Assembly (NCBI GenBank): GCA_024234395.1
Contig: JACKOH010000001.1
Location: forward strand, 577,001-641,000
Source of the DNA: Pseudomonadales bacterium
GTDB taxonomy: Bacteria; Pseudomonadota; Gammaproteobacteria; Pseudomonadales; Pseudohongiellaceae
Direction: 5' to 3'
DNA length: 64,000 nucleotides
Of this stretch, positions 34,782 to 43,265 are shown piece by piece (position 1 is the stretch's first letter; each line of letters starts with the position of its first letter). The notes under the pieces were generated by a model that saw nothing but the letters and a program-made list of their open reading frames with translations, ran no database searches and was not told where the DNA came from. The translations under genes and the position numbers were made by a program.

Positions 34782-35635
34782 ATAACAGTATCAGTGTCAT
34801 CATTCCCACCTTCAACAGAGCCCGGGCCCTGCCCAGGGCTCTGAATTCCGTGTTGAGCCAGACCCTGCCACCAGCAGAAGTCATCGTCGTCGATGACGGC
34901 TCCACCGATGACACCGCAGCGCTGCTGGGCTCTGAATTTCCTTCCGTACGATATCTGCAGCAGCCCAATCGGGGCGTCAGCGCAGCGCGCAATCTGGGTG
35001 TTGCGGTCAGCCGCGGTCACTGGCTGGCGTTTCTGGACTCGGATGATGAATGGTTCCCGGAAAAACTGGAACGTCAGATGGAACTGATTGAACGTCATCC
35101 AGATGCCCAGGTCTGCCATTCCGACGAGATTTGGATACGCAATGGCAGACGCGTCAATCCCATGCAGAAACATACCAAACGTGGTGGTCATATTTTCGAA
35201 AACTGTCTGCCGCTTTGCGCCATGTCTCCATCCTCGGTAGTGCTGCGTCGGGAACTGTTCGAGGGACTGAACGGATTCGATGAAACCCTGCCGGCGTGTG
35301 AGGACTACGATCTCTGGTTACGGATCTGTTCCCGCTACCCGGTGCTGTATGTGGATGTACCGCTGTTACGTAAGTACGGCGGACATGACGACCAGTTATC
35401 GCGGCAATACTGGGGAATGGACCGGTTTCGGGTCGCGGCACTGCAGAAGATACTGGGCACCGGGATTCTCGACGAATCGCAGCAACAGGCGGCCCGCCGG
35501 ACCCTGGTAGCGAAGTGCCGGGTCCTCAGCATCGGCGCTCTGAAACGTGGCAGGCGGGACCGGGCGGAGTACTATGGACGCATCGCCGCTATCCACTCTG
35601 AGCAGCTTGCCGGAGGTTCCGGGCGTGGCACCTGA
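34778..35635 (+). CDS. Family 2 glycosyltransferase
   Basis: A GT-A fold transferase of 285 residues, beginning at a TTG in a TTGA overlap with the preceding gene. The opening SVIIPTFNRARALPRAL, the nucleotide-sugar Asp residues in VVDDGSTDDT and the metal-binding FLDSDDEWFP are clear. The acceptor region has ACEDYDLWLRICSRYP. There is no membrane segment, so it is cytoplasmic or peripheral. Its coupling to the following nucleosidase-like gene (11-bp overlap) suggests shared expression rather than a lipopolysaccharide cluster, of which no other sign exists here. Confidence 0.87.
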   Translation: MNNSISVIIPTFNRARALPRALNSVLSQTLPPAEVIVVDDGSTDDTAALLGSEFPSVRYLQQPNRGVSAARNLGVAVSRGHWLAFLDSDDEWFPEKLERQMELIERHPDAQVCHSDEIWIRNGRRVNPMQKHTKRGGHIFENCLPLCAMSPSSVVLRRELFEGLNGFDETLPACEDYDLWLRICSRYPVLYVDVPLLRKYGGHDDQLSRQYWGMDRFRVAALQKILGTGILDESQQQAARRTLVAKCRVLSIGALKRGRRDRAEYYGRIAAIHSEQLAGGSGRGT

Positions 35636-36458
35636 ACCGGTAACCGGCAGGGTCAACCTGGTCGTTGCACTGGGTTGTGAGGCGCGGCCCCTGATCAGGC
35701 ACTTTGCCCTGCGACAGCAACGGGTGGTTGGCGGTCTGCGGGTCTATGGCAACAACCGGGGACTCAGTCTGCTGGTCAGTGGCGTGGGCAAGTCGGCGGT
35801 AGCAGCCGCCTGTGGCTACCTGGCGGGATTGCAGCAACAACAGTCAGCTGAGCAGGCTGCCTGGCTCAACGTGGGAATCGCGGGACATGGACGCCGGGCC
35901 GTAGGAGACGGAGTCTGCATCAATCGGGTGACTGATTTTGCCAGCGGCAGGATCAGTTATCCGCCCGTGCTGGTGGATCCCGGCGCCCCGCAATCGCAAC
36001 TGGTCACCGTGGATGACCCGGAGACGGTCTACGCCGATGACGCTGCCTATGACATGGAGGGCAGCGTTTACCTGTCGACAGTAACCCGCTTCGTTACTTC
36101 CGAACTGTGTCAGCTGTTCAAAGTCGTCTCCGATTCTCCGGACACGCCGTCGCATTCGGTTACCGAGTCGGTAGCCGCCGGACTGATTGAATCGCGGCTG
36201 GAAGCGATCGATCACCTGGTTACACGTCTGAATGAGCTGGCGGCGGACTACAATGCCATCTATCGCCGGCCCGAGGAAGTCTCTCGATTACTTGAAAGGT
36301 TTCGCCTGACAGTCAGCCAACAGCTACAGCTGGATTCACTTTGCCGCAGATACCGTGCTCTCACGGGGAGCAGGCTGGATCGGCAACTGGATCTGAACAC
36401 CATCGGCAGTGGACGAGAACTGATACGGCGGATCGAAGGGATGCTTCCATTGTTATGA
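35625..36458 (+). CDS. Nucleoside phosphorylase/nucleosidase-like protein
   Basis: A 277-residue protein of the PNP/MTA-SAH nucleosidase fold. It shows VNLVVALGCEARPL at the start, LLVSGVGKSAVAAA, LNVGIAGHG, and YDMEGSVYL, whose Glu corresponds to the purine-nucleoside Met-Glu motif of the family. About 100 helical C-terminal residues are extra. The GTG at 35625 was chosen because GGAGG stands eight bases upstream; it overlaps the glycosyltransferase by 11 bp. The stop overlaps the next start (ATGA). It may cleave a nucleoside by-product such as 5'-deoxyadenosine; that role is inference. Confidence 0.72.
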   Translation: MAPEPVTGRVNLVVALGCEARPLIRHFALRQQRVVGGLRVYGNNRGLSLLVSGVGKSAVAAACGYLAGLQQQQSAEQAAWLNVGIAGHGRRAVGDGVCINRVTDFASGRISYPPVLVDPGAPQSQLVTVDDPETVYADDAAYDMEGSVYLSTVTRFVTSELCQLFKVVSDSPDTPSHSVTESVAAGLIESRLEAIDHLVTRLNELAADYNAIYRRPEEVSRLLERFRLTVSQQLQLDSLCRRYRALTGSRLDRQLDLNTIGSGRELIRRIEGMLPLL

Positions 36459-37441
36459 AGTTTTCCTGTATCTACGTCGAAAGAGAAGTGCGCGATACAC
36501 CGCGAGTCAAAGAGATCCTGCAGCGGGTCAGCGACACTGCTGTGGTAACGATTGAGCGCTATGGAGAGGTGTTCAACCGCCGGGCACAGAATTTTCGTCT
36601 GCAGAAAAAAAACCCGGCGCTGATACTGGCGAAAAAACATGGCAACCTGGTGCTACCGGCACCGCCTGGCTATGGGTTCGATGCTGATGCCAGTTTCTAT
36701 TTTTCTCATATGTATAACTGTGTGTATGATTGCCGGTACTGCTTCCTGCAGGGTATGTACCGGTCCGCCAACTACGTCCTGTTCACCAATTACGAAGACT
36801 TTGCCGACCAGATTGCCGCAGCCGGTCAGGGTCTTTTACATCCGGTTTTTTACAGCGGTTACGATTGCGACAGTCTGGCTTTGGAGCCGGTCAGCAGCTT
36901 CATTGATTTTTTCCTTGACTGGTTTTCAGCCCAGCCACGCTTGACCATGGAAATCCGTACCAAGAGCACTCAGGTGAGAGGCCTGCTGCAACGACAGCCG
37001 CTCGATAACTGCATCGTGGCCATGAGTTTCACGCCCCAAACCACCTGGCAACGCTGGGAGCGGAAAGTGCCGACTATTGAAAAGCGTCTTGATGCATTGA
37101 GCCGGTTGCAGCAGCAGGGCTGGCCGATTGCCCTGCGCTTCGAACCACTGATCTATTCCCAGACTTTCCGGCAGGAGTATGCAGAGCTGTTCGCCACGGT
37201 GTTCGACAGGCTGGAGGCGGCCGATCTGCATTCAGTGAGTCTCGGTCTGTTCAGAATGCCGAAGAAGTTCTTTTCAGATATTGCCACTCTCTATCCTGAC
37301 GAGCCGCTGTTTGCCCGGCGTTATAATCACCGGGACGGGCAGGTTAACCAGCTTCCGGAGCAGGAACTGGAAATGCAGAACCAGGTACAGGAGCTGCTGT
37401 TTCGGTATATTGACAAAAGACAGTATTATCACTGTGCCTGA
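36455..37441 (+). CDS. Radical SAM protein, spore-photoproduct-lyase family
   Basis: A 328-residue radical SAM enzyme. Cys89, Cys93 and Cys96 (YNCVYDCRYCFLQ) form the CxxxCxxC cluster site. SplB of Bacillus has nearly the same numbering as I recall it. A further Cys138 (SGYDCDS) lies 42 residues on, close to the hydrogen-donor Cys of SplB. The TMEIRTKSTQV and VAMSFTPQTTWQRWE segments match the SPL group. In a non-sporulating bacterium the substrate could be UV-damaged DNA or something else. The start overlaps the nucleosidase stop. Confidence 0.85.
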   Translation: MKFSCIYVEREVRDTPRVKEILQRVSDTAVVTIERYGEVFNRRAQNFRLQKKNPALILAKKHGNLVLPAPPGYGFDADASFYFSHMYNCVYDCRYCFLQGMYRSANYVLFTNYEDFADQIAAAGQGLLHPVFYSGYDCDSLALEPVSSFIDFFLDWFSAQPRLTMEIRTKSTQVRGLLQRQPLDNCIVAMSFTPQTTWQRWERKVPTIEKRLDALSRLQQQGWPIALRFEPLIYSQTFRQEYAELFATVFDRLEAADLHSVSLGLFRMPKKFFSDIATLYPDEPLFARRYNHRDGQVNQLPEQELEMQNQVQELLFRYIDKRQYYHCA

Positions 37442-37461
37442 ATGACACACGGAACCTTGCA

Positions 37462-38955
37462 ATGGGTCGAGCCATAGAAAAAATTGAGTTTGAAGAAGAA
37501 GACTATCAGCGTTTTTCCCGACGCCTGAGGGAGAATCTTGAAGTACTCCGATTATTGTTGGAGCGCCCCGGATTCGGCAGCGGGCCGGCGTCATTCGGTG
37601 CGGAACTGGAAATGTACCTGATCGACGGGGAGGGAAACGCGCTTTGTGAAAATCGTGAAATTCAGCAGCTGATGAATAATCCGCAATTGACGCTGGAACT
37701 GAACCGTTTCAATCTCGAATACAACCTGACGCCGTTTCCGATGGCGAATCGACCGTTCTCGGAAAGTGAGAAAGAACTGCTCGGGGCCATGTCGAAAATG
37801 CAGGAATGTGCCTCAGCCGTTAATGGCCGGGTGGTACCGATCGGAATTCTGCCCACCTTGCGGACCGCCGATTTCAATGAACATACCATGACCGATGTTC
37901 CCCGCTATCACGCCCTGGCCAACCGCCTGAAACGGGACAAGCCCGGTTCATTCAGGATCCAGATCAAGGGGCAGGATGAACTGCATGTGGAGAGTAACGA
38001 CATTACTCTCGAGGGAGCCAACACCTCCTTCCAGGTTCATTACCGGGTCAGCCCGGAAGCCTATGCCGACACTTTTAATGCCCTGCAACTTGTGACGCCT
38101 CTGGTGCTGGCGATAGCCAGCAATTCACCCATCGTATTTGGCGAGCGACTGTGGCACGAAACCCGGATTCCACTGTTCAAGAAGTCCATCGATACCCGCA
38201 AGGATCAGTTGTTAATGAACGCCCCGTGGCATCAGTTACCAAGGGTGAATTTCGGTAATGGCTGGGTGCGGCAGGGAATCCTGGAGCAGTTTGCCGAAAC
38301 CGTTCACCTCTATCCTGTGCTGCTGCCCATTATCGATGATGAAGACAGTCTGGCCGTGGTTGAGAGTGGTGGAATACCCAGGCTTTCGGAGTTGCGTCTG
38401 CAGCAGAGTACTGTCTGGCTGTGGAATCGACCTATCTACGACGATGCCAGCGGCGGTCATCTGCGAATTGAATTGAGAGCGCTGCCTTCCGGCCCCAGCG
38501 TCGTGGACATGATGGCCAATGCGGCCCTGGCCATCGGCCTTGCGGAGGGGCTGAGAACAGATATCAACCGGCTGATTACCGCATTGCCTTTTTCCTATGC
38601 CAACCACAATTTTTACCGGGCCGCTGAGTTCGGGATTCACAGCAGGATTCTATGGCCTGACCCGGATGCGTCAGAGTTGATGGATCACCCGGTACTCGAG
38701 TTGTTACAGCGGTTGTTGCCCGTTGCGGAAAGCGGGCTGCGTTCGATCGGTGTGGAATCTGCAGACATAAACTATTATCTCGGTATTATCGGGCATCGCA
38801 TCGAGAAGGGTATCAGTGGTGCCGAGTGGCAGCTGCGCAATTACGATGCTTTGCGACGCAAGCACAACAGCAGTACTGCCTGCCGGATACTGCTGGAGCG
38901 TTACTACCAGCAGAGCAGAGCCAATCTGCCGGTTGCCGAGTGGGAATATAAGTAA
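37462..38955 (+). CDS. GCS2-type glutamate--cysteine ligase-like amidoligase
   Basis: A 497-residue member of the carboxylate-amine ligase family (COG2170/GCS2). The FGAELEMYLID opening supplies the metal-binding Glu residues, and NRFNLEYNLTPFPM and GGHLRIELRALPSGPS complete the glutamine-synthetase-like ATP site. Such proteins join glutamate or another acid to an amine using ATP. It is not a classical GshA: no gshB is near. It is longer than the roughly 370-residue YbdK type. Gaps to its neighbours are 20 and 11 bp, so it shares an operon with the radical SAM and AstE-like genes. Confidence 0.85.
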   Translation: MGRAIEKIEFEEEDYQRFSRRLRENLEVLRLLLERPGFGSGPASFGAELEMYLIDGEGNALCENREIQQLMNNPQLTLELNRFNLEYNLTPFPMANRPFSESEKELLGAMSKMQECASAVNGRVVPIGILPTLRTADFNEHTMTDVPRYHALANRLKRDKPGSFRIQIKGQDELHVESNDITLEGANTSFQVHYRVSPEAYADTFNALQLVTPLVLAIASNSPIVFGERLWHETRIPLFKKSIDTRKDQLLMNAPWHQLPRVNFGNGWVRQGILEQFAETVHLYPVLLPIIDDEDSLAVVESGGIPRLSELRLQQSTVWLWNRPIYDDASGGHLRIELRALPSGPSVVDMMANAALAIGLAEGLRTDINRLITALPFSYANHNFYRAAEFGIHSRILWPDPDASELMDHPVLELLQRLLPVAESGLRSIGVESADINYYLGIIGHRIEKGISGAEWQLRNYDALRRKHNSSTACRILLERYYQQSRANLPVAEWEYK

Positions 38956-38966
38956 GGACGATAGCG

Positions 38967-39995
38967 GTGGACAGCAAAGCACAGATAACTCATTTCGACA
39001 GCGCGGTCCGGCAGGATATCGGTAATGGGATCGATGATTTTCTGACGTTTCTGCCTGGACCCAGCAGAATCCATGTGCCCGGCAGGGATTCCAGCCGCTG
39101 CCGGATTCTGGTCACCCTGCTGCACGGAAACGAACCGTCGGGAATCCGGGCCCTTCACACTCTGTTGAAAGAATGTTTTTTTCCCGCCGTCGATATCTAT
39201 TGCTACCTGATGGCGATCGAGGCAGCGGAACTGGCGCCACGATTCACCTTTCGCCAGGTACCCGGCAAACGGGATTATAACCGCTGTTTTCTGCCGCCTT
39301 TCGATAGCGACGACCAGGGACCGGTCTGTCAGCAACTGCTGGAGGAAATTCAGCAGTTGAATCCCGAGGCGGTAGTGGATATGCACAATACATCCGGCGA
39401 GGGTCCGTCATTCGGAGTCGTGACCCGTTACGATGCGAGGCATGACCGGATCGTTTCCTTGTTTACCGATCGCTGTGTGGTCACGGAACTGCGTCTCGGC
39501 GCGCTGATGGAAACGAGTACTGCACAACTGCCGGTAGTCACTGTCGAATGCGGAGGCGCATTCGAGGCGGCGGCGGACCGGATAGCACTGGACGGCATGA
39601 CCCGTTATTTCGGGGTAGAGGCCCTGTTCAGGGAGGAACACCAGGACCTTGAAACCGAGGTGTTTTTCCATCCCATGCGGGTGGAAATGAACCAGGCGGA
39701 AATCATTGCCTGTGCCGAACATTACGTACCGGGTTCAGATATCACCCTGACCAGGGACATCGAACATCATAATTTCGGACTGGTGACACCGGACACCCTG
39801 CTGGGCTGGGTGGCCCCGGGTACGCTGGAAAAGATGGCGGCCTTCGACACCGAACGGACCAATCATTTCCGTTCGCTTTACCGGGAGGAGGAAGGTGGAC
39901 TCTATCCCCGCTGCAACCAGAAACTGTTCATGATCACTTCCAATCTCGCTATCGCCAGAAGTGATTGCCTCTGGTATACGGCGCTGACGGATTGA
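38967..39995 (+). CDS. Succinylglutamate desuccinylase/aspartoacylase-like amidohydrolase
   Basis: A zinc carboxypeptidase-fold enzyme of 342 residues from a GTG start. The zinc ligands are His and Glu in LHGNEPSG and His in VVDMHNTSG. The catalytic Glu is in VVTVECGGAF. The KRDYNRCF stretch supplies the substrate Arg/Asn residues. Family members release an acyl group from an N-acyl amino acid, so it may act on the product of the adjacent amidoligase. It is not in an ast operon. It ends five bases before a fragment of the repeat element. Confidence 0.85.
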   Translation: MDSKAQITHFDSAVRQDIGNGIDDFLTFLPGPSRIHVPGRDSSRCRILVTLLHGNEPSGIRALHTLLKECFFPAVDIYCYLMAIEAAELAPRFTFRQVPGKRDYNRCFLPPFDSDDQGPVCQQLLEEIQQLNPEAVVDMHNTSGEGPSFGVVTRYDARHDRIVSLFTDRCVVTELRLGALMETSTAQLPVVTVECGGAFEAAADRIALDGMTRYFGVEALFREEHQDLETEVFFHPMRVEMNQAEIIACAEHYVPGSDITLTRDIEHHNFGLVTPDTLLGWVAPGTLEKMAAFDTERTNHFRSLYREEEGGLYPRCNQKLFMITSNLAIARSDCLWYTALTD

Positions 39996-39999
39996 GTTT

Positions 40000-40046
40000 T
40001 TTATGCAGGCTCTGAAATACAACGAATTAACCGGACAGGACACTAG
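40000..40046. repeat. 47-bp right-end fragment of the CTAG element
   Basis: These 47 bases are identical to 16843-16889, covering the right terminal repeat and the inner edge of the 22-bp internal arm. The left end and middle are missing. The terminal CTAG supplies the TAG stop (minus strand, 40045-40043) of the winged-helix gene. It is a remnant of a second insertion or a one-ended copy. Confidence 0.85.
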
Positions 40047-41356
40047 TAGTTGCTGTCAGTCAGGCTGCGTCGCCACTTCAATGTCGGGTTGGGACTGTCT
40101 GTGTAGACCAGGCGGCCATCAAAATGCATGCGATCCACACCATAGACTTCGTAAAGTGCTTCCAGGCTGTTGGCGTTGTTCTCCGGTTGTTGCTCAAGTT
40201 CAGCCAGGGAATCCGGATCTGAGAGCGCCTGGGCTGTATACATCAGCCCGGCATCGCGCATGCCGGCGATAACCACAATCTGGTTTTCGCTGCTGGCGGG
40301 AAAGGTGGAGAAAAACCCGTAATCGCGAAATTGCTGACCTTCCTCCGGCAGACCGGCATCGCTGGTGTAGTAGCGCCCGCTCTGGTCGTTCAGCAATTCG
40401 TCATAGCTGCGACCCACCTGCAGATTGGATGCGGCAAACACCATATCGCTGAGCTTGTCCAGGGCGCTGATATAACCGACATAGACTATATGGTTTTCCC
40501 GCAGATCCACGGTGGTCAGGTCAGACATCATGGCGACATGCAGTCGTTTACCGCTGGCACTGAGCAACGGAACGATTCTTGATAGTGCATAGGCACTGCC
40601 TTCCGGGATATAGCTGAGATCGAGGTCCTGGTAATTGTGGGTGGTCTCCCAGTCGTTGAAATGACGATCTTCCAGGTCGTCTCTTGAGTTAATGGTGAAG
40701 TCCCTGACCATACGACCGATGTTACCCTGTTCGTTCAATTCGCCAAAAATATAGTAGTCGCCCATGACCAGCATGATCGGCAGGTCGTCCTGCAATATGG
40801 TGGCCCAGATCGCGGCCGGGGCATTGTGCCGGTCGACCTCGCTGCCGGACCGATTGCGGGAAATACCCCCGATAGTGCTGATCACGATCAGATTGGCCAG
40901 CAACAGCAGCACGATCAGCGCGGCCGGTCGCCGGCTGATCAACTGTCGGGGACCGGAAGGTTGCTCCGGGAGTGTGCCGTCCACTGATTCGTCGATGGCG
41001 GCTATAGTGTATTGGCCCTTGGGAATTACAATCCGATAGTCGCTTTCCGGCTCATTGGTGGTGTAGTACCGGTCCAGTTTTTTACGCAATTGATGAATAT
41101 AGACCCGGACCGAGGAATCACGGGAAACGTCGTACTCGGGCCCCTTGCCCAGCACGTCCACGGCGATATCGACCTCCCTGGGAGTTTTGCCGGCCCGGGA
41201 ACAGGCGAACAGGTAGTCCAGCAGGGCGCCATACATTCTCGACCGTCCCAGTTCGCCACTGGATTTGATGTTCTGCAACAGTCGATCCAGTTCGGCGGGG
41301 GAGAAGACCTGCTCCGGTTGCAGATAGGCAGACTTATCCGGTTGCCTGGTGGCCAT
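40043..41356 (-). CDS. Membrane-anchored winged-helix regulator, CadC-like
   Basis: A 437-residue protein. An N-terminal DNA-binding region (about 20-115) shows DSSVRVYIHQLRKKLDRYY and the wing SDYRIVIPKGQYTI, the OmpR/CadC C-terminal winged-helix pattern. One helix follows (about 147-165, AALIVLLLLANLIVISTIGG). The remaining 270 residues form a periplasmic domain I do not recognise. This is the architecture of one-component sensors that bind DNA from the membrane. It is divergent from copC and could sense a periplasmic cue; no target is proven. The stop codon lies in the repeat fragment. Confidence 0.72.
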   Translation of the reverse strand: MATRQPDKSAYLQPEQVFSPAELDRLLQNIKSSGELGRSRMYGALLDYLFACSRAGKTPREVDIAVDVLGKGPEYDVSRDSSVRVYIHQLRKKLDRYYTTNEPESDYRIVIPKGQYTIAAIDESVDGTLPEQPSGPRQLISRRPAALIVLLLLANLIVISTIGGISRNRSGSEVDRHNAPAAIWATILQDDLPIMLVMGDYYIFGELNEQGNIGRMVRDFTINSRDDLEDRHFNDWETTHNYQDLDLSYIPEGSAYALSRIVPLLSASGKRLHVAMMSDLTTVDLRENHIVYVGYISALDKLSDMVFAASNLQVGRSYDELLNDQSGRYYTSDAGLPEEGQQFRDYGFFSTFPASSENQIVVIAGMRDAGLMYTAQALSDPDSLAELEQQPENNANSLEALYEVYGVDRMHFDGRLVYTDSPNPTLKWRRSLTDSNY

Positions 41357-41816
41357 GGTAAAGCTCTCGGGGTTCGACTGGGGTTGCGATGTGAATGGAT
41401 CGGAATCCGGGAAAGTCCCAAGGAACCTAAGCTAAGGCCTGGCGGGGAATAAATCAACTTGAGGAACCGATTGTCTGTCAGGGCGCACCTGCCGGACGGC
41501 GTCACGCTGCCCGATCTGGCCCGGTTCCCGGGGCTTGCGACAATATGTCGCAGCACCGGCCGGACTGCCATTCTGGCTATGGCGGAGTGGTTACAGGCGA
41601 TGGACGAATAACCTCTGAGAGCGCGCCGTTCCTCGGGTCGAGGGGTTTTCACACCATCCGGGGTCTGCATCTCGACGCCATGTTAAGCCTCACGGTACCG
41701 GGAGCGGACCCGATGTCCCGGCTCGCTCCAGCGCTGCATTCAGTATTCAGCCGACCCGGAGAGTGTCATAATGGCGGCCCGTAAACAAATTATGGTCAAA
41801 TCTGGAGGAAGTCTCT
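41357..41816. other. Divergent intergenic region between the winged-helix gene and copC
   Basis: About 460 bp with short open frames lacking Shine-Dalgarno sequences. It should hold the promoters of both neighbours. A GGAGG stands just before copC. I found no clear copper-operator palindrome or RNA gene. Confidence 0.4.
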
Positions 41817-42263
41817 ATGGACCGAGGCAATTATTGGCGAAAAATGGTGAGAAGCATGCTGGTGGCGACCGCATTTCTCGGTTTCATGGTTACCGCACAG
41901 GCTCACACCGGCCTGCATGAATCAATCCCCGGAGATGGCGCGGTAGTGAAAACCGCACCCGAGCAGATCAGCCTGCAATTCACCGAGGCGGTGAGCCTGG
42001 TGAAGTTTGCAGTGCATGACCATCACGGGGATGCGCTGGATCTGGGATTTCAGCCCCAGACCACCCCCAGGACCGAGTATCAGTTGCCGGCGACCCTGGT
42101 GACAGGGGCCTATCACGTGGAATGGGCGGCTATCGGTGCTGATGGGCATACCGTGACCGGTACCTTCGGTTTTACAGTCGACCCCGATGCCGAAATGGAT
42201 CATGCCGGACACCATGCCGAAGCCGGCCATCACGACGCCAGCTCCGGTCACCACGATCACTAG
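41817..42263 (+). CDS. copC: Periplasmic copper-binding protein CopC, His-rich tail
   Basis: A 148-residue exported protein. The signal peptide ends at AQA, so mature CopC would begin with His30, the residue whose amino terminus binds Cu(II) in this family. The beta-barrel domain follows (HESIPGDGAVV, ISLQFTEAV, HVEWAAIGADGHTVTGTFGFTV), with a further His in DGHT. The C-terminal 25 residues are packed with His (EMDHAGHHAEAGHHD), an added metal-binding tail. GGAGG precedes ATG 41817. It is followed after 43 bp by copD. Confidence 0.92.
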   Translation: MDRGNYWRKMVRSMLVATAFLGFMVTAQAHTGLHESIPGDGAVVKTAPEQISLQFTEAVSLVKFAVHDHHGDALDLGFQPQTTPRTEYQLPATLVTGAYHVEWAAIGADGHTVTGTFGFTVDPDAEMDHAGHHAEAGHHDASSGHHDH

Positions 42264-42306
42264 CCCCAACCCGTATCCGCTAAGTCACGCAGGCGCCAGG
42301 TAGTCG

Positions 42307-43227
42307 ATGTTACCGGAACTTTCCGGCTGGGATGTCGTCAGCCTGGTCGCCAAGCTGTGCTGGTATTTCGGTGTCATCGCCGCGACCGGCGGCACCCTGT
42401 CGGTGTGGCTGCTGGACGATCAACGCCGGCGCGCGCTTTACTGGAGCCTGTTCTACAGTCTTGCCGGCGCACTGCTGGGTTTCCATGGGGTGATTTTTTA
42501 CTTTCTGTCCCAGGTGGGAGCAGCCTCAGGATCGGGCCCGACGGGTATGCTGAACTGGAGCATGATCCGTTTTTATCTGAACCTGGGGGTAGGGGAGACG
42601 AGCCTGCTGCGAATGGCCGTACTCCTGCTGCTGATACTGGGGCAGGTTGCCGGCATTGCCTATCTTGGCCGACTCTCAAAACCGCCGGGGCAGGCCTTCT
42701 TCCGGCTCTTTTATCGTCTCAATGCTGCCGCAATATTGTTGCTGTTGCTGTCATTCCAGGCCACCGGACACGTTGCACCGCTGTCACTCGGTGCCCGGAT
42801 CGCCATCGTGTTACATGTACTCTGTGTAGCGCTCTGGCTCGGGTCGCTGTTGCCGTTATGGCGGGCTACCCGAGTCTACGAGCCCGGCCAGGTACAGCAG
42901 ATCATGTCCCGGTTCAGCAGTCGGGCGTCGATTCTGGTGGTCGTGCTGCTGGCGGCAGCAGTGCTGTTACTGACCCGTTTGCTGGAGTCTCCGGCAGAGC
43001 TGTTTAACAGTGCCTACGGTCTGGCGCTGTTGATTAAAGCTCTGCTGGTGGCACTGATGCTGGCGCTGGCAGCACTGAACCGCTGGTGGCTGGTACCGCT
43101 GCTGGATAAGCCGGGAGGTATTCTGCTCCTGCGCCGCAGCATTTCTCTGGAGACGGGAGTGGGGCTGCTGGTTCTGCTGGTCACGGTGTTTCTGTCGACA
43201 GTTATCGGACCGGCGTCACATGCATAG
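42307..43227 (+). CDS. copD: Copper resistance membrane protein CopD
   Basis: An inner-membrane protein of 306 residues with about eight helices, including LLLLSFQATGHVAPL and VLHVLCVALWLGSLLPLW. The His and Trp residues in those helices are typical of CopD/YcnJ and are thought to move copper across the membrane with CopC. It lies directly downstream of copC in the standard order. Its C terminus faces the second winged-helix gene. Function by family and context. Confidence 0.87.
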   Translation: MLPELSGWDVVSLVAKLCWYFGVIAATGGTLSVWLLDDQRRRALYWSLFYSLAGALLGFHGVIFYFLSQVGAASGSGPTGMLNWSMIRFYLNLGVGETSLLRMAVLLLLILGQVAGIAYLGRLSKPPGQAFFRLFYRLNAAAILLLLLSFQATGHVAPLSLGARIAIVLHVLCVALWLGSLLPLWRATRVYEPGQVQQIMSRFSSRASILVVVLLAAAVLLLTRLLESPAELFNSAYGLALLIKALLVALMLALAALNRWWLVPLLDKPGGILLLRRSISLETGVGLLVLLVTVFLSTVIGPASHA

Positions 43228-43265
43228 CCTGCCTGGATAGCCTGGTCCGATTAGCAGCCTGTCAG

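Noticed and set aside
37462..38955. Glutathione synthesis gene gshA
   Set aside because: The GCS2 family includes non-glutathione ligases, there is no gshB nearby, and the neighbours point to another pathway.
41545..41784. 79-codon ORF between the winged-helix gene and copC
   Set aside because: No Shine-Dalgarno, unusual composition, and it occupies the expected promoter region of copC.
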